A stretch of DNA of 64,000 bases from Gemmatimonadetes bacterium T265 (GTDB lineage Bacteria; Gemmatimonadota; Gemmatimonadetes; Gemmatimonadales; Gemmatimonadaceae). A program made the position numbers and the translations under genes. The stretch lies in contig BPUI01000001.1 of assembly GCA_019973575.1 (NCBI GenBank), forward strand, positions 1,996,342 through 2,060,341. The letters run 5' to 3'. Below are positions 34,588-44,500 of the stretch, piece by piece. Under the pieces are notes generated by a model that had not been told where the DNA came from, did no database searches, and saw nothing but the letters and a program-made list of their open reading frames with translations. The first letter of the stretch is position 1; every line of letters starts with the position of its first letter.

Positions 34588-35988
34588 TCACAGCTCGCCG
34601 AGGAGTACCGAGCGCGCGGACGCGCCGGCTGTAGCCGCGCCGGCCGTGAAGCCACCGCCGGTCCCCACCCCCGCGAACAGGTCGGTCTGGACCGCCGCGG
34701 CGCGCGGCCGCGCCGCGAGCAGCCGCTCGCGCAGGTCGCCCGCGTCGAGCAGCCGCGGCGTGTGGTCGGCGGTGACGACGAAGGGCAGCGCGCGCTTCAC
34801 CACGACCTTGAGTGCAACGAGATCGGCGAGCCGCAGCCGGCACCAGCGCCGGGTCGCGAGGATGCGCTCGACGCTCCGCGCGCCGACGCCGGGGACGCGC
34901 AGCAGCACCGCCTTCGGCGCGCGGTTCACGTCGACCGGGAAGTCGGCCCGGTTGCGGAGCGCCCACGCCAGCTTCGGGTCGAGCGCGAGGTCGAGGTCCG
35001 GCGCGTCCGGCGTCGTCAGCTCCGCCGCCCGGAAGCCGTAGAAGCGCACGAGCCAGTCGGCCTGGTACAGCCGGTGCTCGCGCACGAGCGGCGGCGACAG
35101 GCTCGGCAGCGCCGTCGGCGCGTCGGGGATCGGGCTGAAGGCGGAGTAGTAGACGCGCCGCAGGCGGTGCGTCGCGTAGAGCGAGGTCGCGGTCGCGAGG
35201 ATCGTCGCGTCGGTCGCGGGCGTGGCGCCGACGATGAGTTGCGTGCTCTGCCCCGCGGGCGCGAACAGCGCGGGTGCGGCGGCCGCCCCCGGGGCCGCGT
35301 TGGGCCGCCGCGCGGCCGCGCGCCGCAGCGTGACGAGCGCGGGCCCGCGCGGCGCCCGGGTGTCGGCCGCGGCCGCGCGCGCCTCGTCGATACGCCCGCG
35401 GATCGCGGTCATCGCGCCGCGGATGACGCCGAGATCCTTTTCCGGCGCGAGCGCGGCGAGATCCCCCGCCGTCGGCAGTTCGGCGTTGATGCTCAGCCGG
35501 TCCGCCCAGCGCCCCGCCTCCGCGATCAGCTCGGGGCTCGCGTGCGGGATCGTCTTGAGATGGATGTATCCCTGGAAGTCGTGCGCGACGCGGAGCGTGC
35601 GCGCGACCTCGACGAGTTGCTCCATCGTGTGGTCGGGCGACCGCGCGATGCCGGACGAGAGGAACAGCCCCTCGATGTAGTTGCGGCGGTAGAAGTCGAG
35701 CGTGAGGCGGACGACTTCGGCCGGCGTGAAGCGGGCGCGCGCCACGCCGCTCGACCGGCGGTTGACGCAGTAGAGGCAGTCGTAGACGCAGTAGTTGGTG
35801 AGCAGGACCTTGAGCAGCGACACGCAGCGCCCGTCGGGCGTGTAGCTGTGGCAGATGCCCATCCCCTCGGTCGAGCCGACGCCGCCGGTGCCCGCGGCGG
35901 CCCGGCGCCCCTTGGAGCCGCTCGACGCGCACGACGCGTCGTACTTCGCCGCGTCGGCCAGGATCGCCAGCTTCGCTTCGAGGTCCAC
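34588..35988 (-). CDS. Putative DNA modification/repair radical SAM protein (TIGR03916)
   Basis: A 466-residue protein. KLAILADAAKYDASCASSG at 6-24 is the family opening, followed by GICHSYTPDGRCVSLLKVL. The [4Fe-4S] motif CxxxCxxC occurs in TNYCVYDCLYCVNRRSSG near 70. The HhH-like DNA-contact segment VPGVGARSVERILATRRW lies near 367-384. The family binds SAM and an iron-sulphur cluster and is always linked to TIGR03915 or UDG-like partners; the reaction is unknown. An Ala/Arg/Pro-rich insertion near 200-245 and a Gly/Ala-rich tail after 435 extend it. It forms a two-gene operon with the DUF4130-DUF72 fusion. Confidence 0.9.
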   Translation of the reverse strand: MDLEAKLAILADAAKYDASCASSGSKGRRAAAGTGGVGSTEGMGICHSYTPDGRCVSLLKVLLTNYCVYDCLYCVNRRSSGVARARFTPAEVVRLTLDFYRRNYIEGLFLSSGIARSPDHTMEQLVEVARTLRVAHDFQGYIHLKTIPHASPELIAEAGRWADRLSINAELPTAGDLAALAPEKDLGVIRGAMTAIRGRIDEARAAAADTRAPRGPALVTLRRAAARRPNAAPGAAAAPALFAPAGQSTQLIVGATPATDATILATATSLYATHRLRRVYYSAFSPIPDAPTALPSLSPPLVREHRLYQADWLVRFYGFRAAELTTPDAPDLDLALDPKLAWALRNRADFPVDVNRAPKAVLLRVPGVGARSVERILATRRWCRLRLADLVALKVVVKRALPFVVTADHTPRLLDAGDLRERLLAARPRAAAVQTDLFAGVGTGGGFTAGAATAGASARSVLLGEL

Positions 35989-36079
35989 GTGTGCTCCTGG
36001 TGAGGCGGTGGGGGTACCGAATAACGGCCGAAAGCTAGTCTAACGTGGTGTGTTGGGCAGGGTGGGGGACGGCGCGGGT

Positions 36080-36256
36080 GGTGACGCGCTGTTCGAGAGG
36101 CGTTGTTGATACCACGCTGTTGGAACGGCGCGTTTGAGACGGCGGGAGAGCCGGGGCACCCGGACCCGGGCGCTGCCACCCGTGTCCTTCCCGCCGTTCC
36201 AACAGCGTCCCACCAACCGCGCCGCATCAACAGCGCCCGATCAACAGCGCGTCACC
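36080..36256. repeat. Second long intergenic inverted repeat
   Basis: Perfect complementary blocks at 36080-36093 with 36243-36256 (14 bp) and 36114-36130 with 36192-36208 (17 bp) are joined by imperfect pairing, with a loop of about 60 nt. The arms are built from repeated GCTGTTG/CAACAGC units, and the right arm has an extra 14 nt. The element sits in the 365-bp divergent gap between the radical SAM gene and the DUF6941-like gene. No gene is visible in the remainder of the gap. Confidence 0.8.
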
Positions 36257-36353
36257 AACCGCGCGGTACCCCCGCCCGATCCCCCGCGCCCCACCCGCTA
36301 GTTTACCCACGCTTTCCCGAACCGCCCTTCCCAGACCCCTTCCGCGCTTCTCG

Positions 36354-36767
36354 ATGCACGTCCAGTACGTCGCCGTGTGCGACCACGTCCTCGTCGGGGC
36401 TGACGGCAAGCCGTCGCTCATCGGCGTTTTCAGCGACATCCAGGCCGTCCAGGTCCCGGTCACGCTCCCCCGCCTCTCGTTCGCCGCGCGCCTCCTGCTC
36501 ACGGGCGACGAGACCGGGCGCACCTACAAGGCCGAAGTCGTCATCAAGGACCCTAAGGGCCAGGAGCTCGCGCGGCCCGGCGGCGAGATCAACGTCCCGC
36601 AGGTCCCGGCCGGGATCGACTCGATCGCGATCGACCTGCCGATGATCTTCGACATGTTCGGGCTCCCCGAGTTCGGCCGCTACACCTTCATGCTCGAGAT
36701 CGACGGCGAGCCCAAGGCGGGGGTGCAGATCGCCGTGCGCGAGGGCGCGCCGGGGCCGATGGCCTGA
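36354..36767 (+). CDS. DUF6941-like conserved hypothetical
   Basis: A 137-residue soluble beta-rich protein: VQYVAVCDHVLVGADGKPSLIGVF at the start, a LLLTGDETGRTYKAEVVIKDP strand pair and FGRYTFMLEIDGE near the end. This pattern matches the DUF6941 family, found widely in environmental bacteria without known function. It has no signal peptide. It is a single gene transcribed away from the radical SAM operon and convergent with the hypothetical at 36790. Confidence 0.75.
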   Translation: MHVQYVAVCDHVLVGADGKPSLIGVFSDIQAVQVPVTLPRLSFAARLLLTGDETGRTYKAEVVIKDPKGQELARPGGEINVPQVPAGIDSIAIDLPMIFDMFGLPEFGRYTFMLEIDGEPKAGVQIAVREGAPGPMA

Positions 36768-36789
36768 GGCCCGACGGCCTAACGCCGCG

Positions 36790-37602
36790 TCAGTCCCGCA
36801 CCCGGCGCCGGGCTTCGGCCCGGAGCCGCGCCACCTCCCGCTCCGCGGCCGCCTCGACGGCGGCCGCGACCTCGCGCCCGGGCCGTCCGACGACGACGCC
36901 CGGGCGCAGTGTTTTGCGTTCCGCCTCCGGCACGAGCCGCTCCACGCGCCCCCACGCCCGCGCGTCGACGGCGCCGAGGGTGGCGAGCGAGGCGCCGCGC
37001 TCGCGGAAGCGGCGGAGCGTGCGGAGGATCGCGCTCACGCGCGGCGTCCACCCCGGGTCGTTCACCCCGCGCGGCGGCTCGCGGCGCGCGTCGTCGCCGA
37101 CGACGAGCTCCCCCCACGGGCGCACCGCGTAGCGGAGCGTGCCGTCGGCCGGCGGTTCGAAGCGGAACGCCGGACCGCCCTGGTCGGCGAGGAGCACCGT
37201 CTCGTCCTCGTCATCCTCGTCGTCGAGCGCGTCGAACGACGAGACCGGCGGGTCGCCGACGAACACCGTCGCGCCCGCGGCGAGCGCGACGTCGCGCGCG
37301 ACCGCGAGTTCGGCCGCGGGGATCCGCGACGCGTCGCGGACGAGCGAGGCCCCCGCGGCGGGCGCGTCGGCGCGGCCCGCCGGGCCGTAGCGCACGCCCC
37401 CGCGGCGGTCGATGAGGTAGGCGAGGTCGCGCACGTCCTCGGGCGGCTCGCCCGCGAGGCGGCGCGTGCCGGTCGCCGGGTCGCGTACCGCGAACACCGG
37501 CCGCCCGGAGCGCCGGGCCACCGCCCGCGCGACCATCAACTCCGCGCCCGGCACGACCGACGGCGGGGGCGGCGGCGCGTCGTCGGAGAACGAGTCTGCC
37601 AT
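36790..37602 (-). CDS. Hypothetical protein with internal duplication
   Basis: A 270-residue cytoplasmic protein I do not recognise. Two similar segments are visible: GAELMVARAVARRSGRPVFA near 19-38 and AAELAVARDVALAAGATVFV near 96-115, suggesting a duplicated nucleotide-binding-like or Rossmann-type half. Acidic runs (DDEDDEDE near 127) separate them from a C-terminal helical Arg/Ala/Glu-rich tail. It is divergent from the first Oar-like receptor. No function is proposed. Confidence 0.6.
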   Translation of the reverse strand: MADSFSDDAPPPPPSVVPGAELMVARAVARRSGRPVFAVRDPATGTRRLAGEPPEDVRDLAYLIDRRGGVRYGPAGRADAPAAGASLVRDASRIPAAELAVARDVALAAGATVFVGDPPVSSFDALDDEDDEDETVLLADQGGPAFRFEPPADGTLRYAVRPWGELVVGDDARREPPRGVNDPGWTPRVSAILRTLRRFRERGASLATLGAVDARAWGRVERLVPEAERKTLRPGVVVGRPGREVAAAVEAAAEREVARLRAEARRRVRD

Positions 37603-37630
37603 GCCGGAATGTACCAGGCCGGAATGTACC
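37603..37630. repeat. Direct repeat in divergent promoter region
   Basis: The 13-mer GCCGGAATGTACC occurs twice, at 37603-37615 and 37618-37630, directly before the start of the minus-strand hypothetical (37602). The pair sits in the only gap between that gene and the receptor at 37737. It could be a regulator-binding direct repeat. Confidence 0.45.
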
Positions 37631-37736
37631 CGGGCGCGCCACGCCGCCGTCCGTGCGGCCCGCGGGCGGAGGCAGCACTCGGACGGCGGACTGCGTTCTG
37701 CAGACGTACGCCGCCGTCTCCCTGTCCCACACCTTC

Positions 37737-40700
37737 ATGTCGCGATCATTCCGCGTCGGCGCCCTCGCGGCCGTCGGCGTTTCTGTTGTGGCCGCCGTCC
37801 CCGCCGCCCTGGCGGCGCAGGTCGGCAGCACCACCGACATCGTCACCGGCAAGGTCGTCGGGGCCGGCAGCCAGCCGGTCGCCGGCGCCCAGGTCACGGT
37901 CACCTCGCTCGAGACCGGCGTCAGCCGCAGCCGCACGACCAACGACAAGGGGACGTACACGGTCCTCTTCCCCGACGGCGGCGGGCGCTACCGGATCGTC
38001 GTGCGCGCCATCGGTCAGCAGCCGCGCACGATCACCGTGCAGCGCGAGGGGGACGAGGACCGCCTCGTCGCCAACGTCTCGCTCGCCCAGGCCAGCACGA
38101 CGCTCGCCGGGGTGCGCGTGACCGCCCGCGCCCCGACGACCGGCGGCCAGCGCCAGGAACCCGGCAACTCCGAGCGCACGGTGAGCGGCGAACAGGCGCT
38201 CCGCCTCCCGGTGGACGCGACCGACCCGAACGCGCTCGCCGCCCTCACGCCCGGCGTGCTCGGGCAGGCGGGGAACGACACGACGCAGGCGGGCTTCAAC
38301 GTCGCGGGGCAGCGCGCCTCGCAGAACAACGTCACGCTCGACGGGATCACCTTCGGCGGCGCGAGCTTCCCGCAGGAGGCGGTGCGCGCGACGCGCGTGA
38401 TCACCAACACCTTCGACGTCGCGCGCGGGCAGTTCTCCGGCGGCCAGGTGGCGAGCACGACCCGTTCGGGGACCAACAACCTCTACCTCGGCGGGACTTA
38501 CACGCTGCGCGCGCCGCAGCTGCAGGTGACGCCCGACTACAGCGGCGCCTACGGCACGGGCTACACCTCCAACCAGCTCTCGGCCGGCGTCGGCGGCGCG
38601 TTCAAGCCCGACAAGGCGTTCTACTTCGTCGCGCTCCAGGGCTCGCGCCGCACCGACCCCCTCACCTCGTTGTTAGGCGCCGACCCGCGCGCCCTCGCGG
38701 GGCTCGGCGCGAGCAGCGACTCCGCGGCGCGCTTCCTCGCGGCCCTCGGCGCGCGCGGCATCCCGGCCACCGCGTCCGGGATTCCGGGCACGCGCGTGAA
38801 CGATCAGGCCACCGGCATCGCGCGCCTCGACTTCAACCTCTCCGAGTCGCAGACGCTCACCCTGCGCGGCGACTTCCGCTACCAGGGGCAGGACGCGACG
38901 CGCATCTCGCCGTTCGCCGTGCCGACCAACGGCGGGGAGAGCGCGAACCACGGCGGCGGCCTCTTCGCCTCGCTCTCGTCGCGCTTCCCGAACGAGGTGT
39001 TCGGCGGCGCGCTGCTCAACGAGGGGCGCGTCTACGTGAACCGGGCGACCAACAACGCCTCGCCCTACGTCGAGATCCCCGGCGGGCGCGTGCGCGTGAC
39101 GAGCACGCTCGCCGACGGCACGACGGGGATCAGCTCGTTCGGCTTCGGCGCGAACGCGGGGCTGCCCAACGAGGGGCAGACGAACTACGTCGAGGCCACC
39201 GACGAGCTCTCGCTGCTCACCGGCGACGGCCAGCACCGGATCAAGCTCGGCGGCCTGCTCAACGCGAGCCGCTTCGCCCAGCAGACGTCGACGAGCCCGT
39301 ACGGCACCTACACGTACAACACGCTCGCCGACTTCCTCGCCAACACGCCGGCGCTCTACCAACGCACGCTCGCCGCGGCGGACGTACACGGCGGCGCGCT
39401 CAACCTCAACGGCTACCTCGGCGACACCTGGCGCCAGAGCCGCAATTTCCAGCTCACCTACGGCGTGCGCGTCGAGGGCACGGCGTACTCCGGCGCGCCC
39501 GGCTACAACCGCGGCGTCGACTCGGCGTTCGGCCTGCGCACCGACCGCTTCCCGGGCGAGTTCCGCGCGAGCCCGCGCGTCGGCTTCACGTACACGTTCT
39601 TTCCCGACAGCGCCAAACAGGCGGCCGCGCAGCAGCGGCAGGCCGCGGGCGGCGCGCCGTCGCTCTTCCGCGGCGGCCCGACGCTCTTCGTGCGCGGCGG
39701 GATCGGCGAGTTCCGCGGGCGCGCGCCGACGCAGCTCTTCTCCGCGGCGCAGCAGGGCTCGGGGCTCCCGGGCGGCCAGACGCAGCTCGTCTGCCTCGAC
39801 CCGGTCGGCCCGGACTACGCGGCCATCCTCGCCGAGGGGGTGTCGGCGATCCCGACGACCTGCGACCCACGCGCGGGCGCGCCGGCCGCCACCGTCCTGA
39901 CCTCGGGCGGGGTGCCGACGGTGACCGCGTTCGCGCCCGACTTCCGCTCGCCGCGCTCGGTGCGCGCGGCGTTAGGCGTGACGCGCCGCTTCTGGCAGAG
40001 CTGGACCGCCGGCGTCGACGCGAGCTACGCGTGGGGCGTCGCGCAGTACGGCGTCTCGGACGCGAACCTCAACACGACGCCGCGGTTCGCGCTCGCCGAG
40101 GAGGCCAACCGCCCGGTCTACGCGCCCGCGGCGGCGATCTCCCCGCTCACGGGCGCGACGGCGCTCGCCGCGAGCCGGCTCGACCCGGCCTACGGGCAGG
40201 TGTTCGCGGTGGGCTCGGGGCTCCGCTCGCGGAACGCGCAGGTCACCGCGTCGCTCGGCGGCTTCACCTCGCGCGGGGCGATCTTCAACCTCTCGTGGAC
40301 GATCGCGCGCAACCGCGACCAGAGCTCGTACGCGTTCGGGCCGCCGGCGTTCGGCTACCAGCAGACGGTCACGGGCGGCAACCCGAACGTGCTCGCCTTC
40401 GCGGCCGCCGACCAGGACGTCCGGCACAACATCATCGGGACGGCGACGTTCCCGCTCAACGCCTCGTTCGAGGTCACCGGGATCGGCCGCCTGACGAGCG
40501 GCTCGCCCTACACGCCGACGGTCAACGGCGACGTGAACGGCGACGGCGCGCGCAACGACGCGGCGTTCGTCTTCAACCCGGCGACGGTGGCCGACACCGC
40601 GCTCGCCGCCGGCATGCGGCGCGTGCTCGCCGACGCGCCGAGTGCGGCTCGGAACTGCCTCATGTCGCAGATGGGGCAGGTGGCCGCACGGAACAGCTGC

Positions 40701-41510
40701 CGCGGCCCGTGGGTGCCCGGGCTCGACCTGCAGTTCAACTACAAGCCGGACCGCTTGGGCCTGCAGCGCCGCCTCACAATTTCGGCGACGCTCCTCAACA
40801 CGCTCGCGGGGCTCGACCAGCTCTTCCACGGCGCGGACAACCTGCGCGGCTGGGGCCAGACGGTGCGCCCGGACCAGACGCTACTCGCGATCACCGGCTT
40901 CAACCCGGCGACGCAGGCGTACGCGTACACGGTCAACCAGCGGTTCGGGAACACGGTCGGGCAGGCGGCGGTCTTCCGGCAGACGTTCCAGCTCGGCATC
41001 CAGGCGCGCTACGTCTACGGTGCGAACCCGTTCGGCGCCTTCGGTTTCGGTGGGGGTGGGCCGGGGGGCGGCGGTGGGGGTGGGGGTGGCGGCGGCTTGC
41101 TCGCCGGCCTCCTCGGCGGCGCGAGCGGGAGCGGCAACGCGCCGAGCACCTCGCTCGCGGCGAGTCTGAATCCGGCCGCCAAGCTGATCGACCTGCGCGA
41201 CTCGCTCGGGCTCGATTCGGCGCAGGTCACCAAACTGTCGGTCGTCCGCGACACGCTCGCCGCGCAGTACCAGCGCTTCCGGACCGACCTCCGGGCCAAG
41301 GTGCAGAAGCTCGGCAACAACGCCGATCCGGCGGTGATCTTCTCGACGATCCGGCCCGACCTCGCGCGGGGGCGGCAGTTGCTTCAGGACGCGGTGCAGC
41401 AGTCACAGGCGATCCTCACGCCGGCGCAGTGGGCGAAGGTCGGGGACGACGTGAAGAACCCGTTCCGGCAGGCGTTTGGGGGGCCGCCGGGGGGCGGCGG
41501 ACGGCCGTAA
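37737..41510 (+). CDS. Oar-like TonB-dependent receptor with C-terminal Spy-like extension
   Basis: A 1257-residue outer-membrane protein. A signal peptide (about 1-27, ending LAAQ) is followed by a carboxypeptidase-regulatory domain (about 30-110, TGKVVGAGSQPVAGAQVTV). A plug-like region (about 145-245) has NNVTLDGITFGGASFPQEAV and VARGQFSGGQVASTTRSGTN, and a large barrel runs to about 1100. A Gly-rich linker (about 1104-1125) then leads to a helical tail (about 1145-1257) with an LRDSLGLDSAQVTKL unit and an AILTPAQWAKV unit, the spacing of Spy/LTXXQ periplasmic proteins. The tail would lie in the periplasm. It is paralogous to the gene at 41556, which converges on it with a 45-bp gap. Confidence 0.88.
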   Translation: MSRSFRVGALAAVGVSVVAAVPAALAAQVGSTTDIVTGKVVGAGSQPVAGAQVTVTSLETGVSRSRTTNDKGTYTVLFPDGGGRYRIVVRAIGQQPRTITVQREGDEDRLVANVSLAQASTTLAGVRVTARAPTTGGQRQEPGNSERTVSGEQALRLPVDATDPNALAALTPGVLGQAGNDTTQAGFNVAGQRASQNNVTLDGITFGGASFPQEAVRATRVITNTFDVARGQFSGGQVASTTRSGTNNLYLGGTYTLRAPQLQVTPDYSGAYGTGYTSNQLSAGVGGAFKPDKAFYFVALQGSRRTDPLTSLLGADPRALAGLGASSDSAARFLAALGARGIPATASGIPGTRVNDQATGIARLDFNLSESQTLTLRGDFRYQGQDATRISPFAVPTNGGESANHGGGLFASLSSRFPNEVFGGALLNEGRVYVNRATNNASPYVEIPGGRVRVTSTLADGTTGISSFGFGANAGLPNEGQTNYVEATDELSLLTGDGQHRIKLGGLLNASRFAQQTSTSPYGTYTYNTLADFLANTPALYQRTLAAADVHGGALNLNGYLGDTWRQSRNFQLTYGVRVEGTAYSGAPGYNRGVDSAFGLRTDRFPGEFRASPRVGFTYTFFPDSAKQAAAQQRQAAGGAPSLFRGGPTLFVRGGIGEFRGRAPTQLFSAAQQGSGLPGGQTQLVCLDPVGPDYAAILAEGVSAIPTTCDPRAGAPAATVLTSGGVPTVTAFAPDFRSPRSVRAALGVTRRFWQSWTAGVDASYAWGVAQYGVSDANLNTTPRFALAEEANRPVYAPAAAISPLTGATALAASRLDPAYGQVFAVGSGLRSRNAQVTASLGGFTSRGAIFNLSWTIARNRDQSSYAFGPPAFGYQQTVTGGNPNVLAFAAADQDVRHNIIGTATFPLNASFEVTGIGRLTSGSPYTPTVNGDVNGDGARNDAAFVFNPATVADTALAAGMRRVLADAPSAARNCLMSQMGQVAARNSCRGPWVPGLDLQFNYKPDRLGLQRRLTISATLLNTLAGLDQLFHGADNLRGWGQTVRPDQTLLAITGFNPATQAYAYTVNQRFGNTVGQAAVFRQTFQLGIQARYVYGANPFGAFGFGGGGPGGGGGGGGGGGLLAGLLGGASGSGNAPSTSLAASLNPAAKLIDLRDSLGLDSAQVTKLSVVRDTLAAQYQRFRTDLRAKVQKLGNNADPAVIFSTIRPDLARGRQLLQDAVQQSQAILTPAQWAKVGDDVKNPFRQAFGGPPGGGGRP

Positions 41511-41555
41511 CCGGGAGAGTGCGCCCTCGGTCGGATCGTTAGGCGCGACGGACGG

Positions 41556-44500
41556 TCACGGAGGCGGTCCTCCCGGCCGTCCCGCACCGCGTCCGCCCCC
41601 CAGCCCGCCCCGCGGCGGCCGCTTCACGCTCTCCGGGACCCGCGCCCACTGCTCGGGCGTCAGCACGGCCTTCGCCGCTTCCAGCGTCGCCGCCGCGTTG
41701 GCCCGCGCCTGTTGGAGCAGGGGCGCGACCGTCGCGAACGCCTGGCGCGGGTCGGGCGCGCTCTGCGCGGCGGCGAGTCGCACGCGGAGCGAGTCGGCGA
41801 CCGGCGCGTTGCGCGCGCGGAGCGAGTCGCGGAGCCCGGTCAGCGCGGTGACCTGCGCCGGCGAGAGCGCGAGGGTGTCGCGGAGCGCGAGGATCGTGTC
41901 GACCGGGTTGGGGACGAGGCGCGCGAAGCGCTCGCCGAACGCGGCCGCCGCGTCGGCGCCGCGCGCGCGCGGGTCCCCGAACACCTGGCGCAGCCGGTCG
42001 CGCGCCGGGTCGGGGCCGATCGCGAGGCGGGCCTGGAGGCCGAGCGAGAACGGGACGCGGAACGCGTTCGCGCCCGCGTTCGTCTGGCCGAACCGCTCGT
42101 TCACCGTGTAGAGGAACTGCCGCGTCGCGGGGTCGAAGCCGCGCACGGTGAGCAGCGTGGCGTCGGGGCGCGCGGGGTTGCCCCAGCCCTGGACGTTACT
42201 GCCGCCGTGGATCAGCTGGTCGAGGCCGGCGAGGAAGTTGGTCGTCGAGAGCGACAGCGAGAGCCGGCGGTCGAGCCCGAAGACGGTCGGGCGGATGTTG
42301 GCCTGGAAGTCGAGCGACGGCGTCCACGGGCCCGTGCAGCTGTTGCGCGCGGCAACGGCGCCGAGCTGCGACGTGAGGCAGCGCCGGACGCCGGCGGGGA
42401 CCGCGGCGAGCACGCGGCGCATGCCGGCCGCCACGGCGGTGTCGCCCGTCGCGGCGGGGTCGAAGACGAACGCCTGGTCGTCGCGCGCGCCGTCGCCGTT
42501 GACGTCGTTGCCGACGAGCGGGGTGAACGGCGCGCCCGAGGATAGCCGCGCGATCGACGTCAGCTCCACCGTGGGGGTGACCGGGTAGGTGAGCGTGGTG
42601 ATGAACTGGTGCGCGCGCTGCAGGTCGCTCGTCGCCCACTGCACGAGGTTGGGGTTGCCGGGCGTCGTCCCGGCGACGCCCGCGCCGCCTAACGCTCCGG
42701 GGAACGACGATTGGTCGCGCGAGTGGGTGAACGTGTAGGTCGCGCTCAGCAGCAGCCCGCGCGCGGTGCTCGTGTTCAGGCCGACCGTCGCCTGCTGCGT
42801 GCTCGACCGGAGCCCGCTTTCGGCCAGCAGCACACGGCCGAACGCCGGGTCGACGCGCGAGTTGAAGAGGGAGAGCGCGCCGGTCGCAGGGACGATCGTC
42901 GACGCCGGGACGTAGACCGGGCGGTTCCCCTCGTTGGCGAGCGTGAACTGCGGCGCCGTGTTGAGGTTGAGGTCGCGGAACCCGTACTGCGCGACGCCGA
43001 GCGCCCAGTTGCCGTCGAGCGAGAGCGCGGTGCGCTCGCCGACGCGGCGCTGGACGCCTAACGAAGCGCGCCACGAGCGCGGGGCTTGGAAGTTCTGGCC
43101 GATGACGACCGCGTTGGGACGCGCGGCGCCGGTCGCCGCGCCGAGCCCGACGCCCTCGGTCGGGACCGCGAGACAGGAGGACGGGATGGCCGCGGGGTCG
43201 GTGGTCCAGTCGCCGTAGTCGGGGGTGGGGACGTCGGCGCCGGTGCAGACGAGCTGCGACTGGGTGGCGAGGAAGCCGGGCGCGCCCTGCGCGGCCGCGA
43301 AGAGGCCGGCGGGCGCGAGACCGCGGAACTCGCCCACGCCGCCGCGGACGACCGTCGTCGGGCCGCCGCTGCGGCCGTTGCCGAAGCCGCCCGCGAACCC
43401 ACCGCCCCCGCGTCCGCCGAAGCCGCCGCCCCCACTTCCGCGGCCGCCGCCGTCGGGCGGCGGGCCGCCGCGGGTCGTCGCGGCGGTGTCGTTGGGCGCC
43501 GCGTTCGGCGCGGGCGCGCTCGTCGGGGCCCACGTGAAGCCGACGCGCGGGCTGAAGTGCGTCTCGGCCGGGAAGCGCCCCGTGCGCACGCCGAACGCGG
43601 AGTCGAGCGTCGTGTTAGGCGCGGGGGCGTGGGTGTAGTCGGAGTGCTCGAGGCGCAGCCCGTAGGTCAGCTGCACGCCCGGCGCGGCGCGCCACGTGTC
43701 GCCCGCGTAGAGCGCCGCGTTCACCGACCCGCCGAGCCGCTCGGTGGGCGTGAGCGTGCGCGTGAACTGCGACGGGCGGGCGGCGAGGAAGTCGGCGAGC
43801 GAGGCGAAGGTGTACGTGCCGTAGCTGTTGGTCGCCGTGGTCTGGTCGAGGTGGCTGAGGTTGAGCAGGGCGCCGAGCTTGACGCGGTGCGGCCGCCCCG
43901 CGGGGATGAAGGAGAGCTCCTCCGTCCCCTCGAACCCGGTCGTCGTGCTCGCCTGGGGGAGCGACGCGTTGCCGCCGAACTGGAGCACGGTCGCGCCCAC
44001 CCCGGTGGCGCCCCCGGCCGCCGCGGGGAGCGCGGAGAGGATCTGCACGCGCCCCGCGGGCGCGTCGAGGTAGGCGTCGGTGGCCTGGTCGCCTAACGAC
44101 CGGTAGGCGCGCACCTCGTTGATGAGGGCGCCGGCGAACGGGCCGTCGGTCGCGGTGAGCTGCGAGGTGAGCGAGGCGAACACGCCGCCGCCGGTCTGGT
44201 GCTGCGTGCCGCCCGCGGAGGGGAGGCCGAGGGCGCTGATCCGCGTCGCGTCGGCGGTCGTGCGGCGCGTGTCGAGGCGGAGGGTGAGCGTCTCGCCCTG
44301 CGAGAGCACCGCGTCGAGGCGGGCGAAGAGCTGGTCGCCGTCGGTCGTGCGGCGCGACGGGATCCCGGCGAGCGTCGACGCGACGCCGTACTGCGAGAGC
44401 CCGCCGAGGAAGCGCGTGACCGAGTCGGGGCTGACGCCGAGCCGCTGGAGCGTGGTCGCGTTGGCCGTCGTGAGCGACTGGATCGGGTCGTAGCGCTCGC

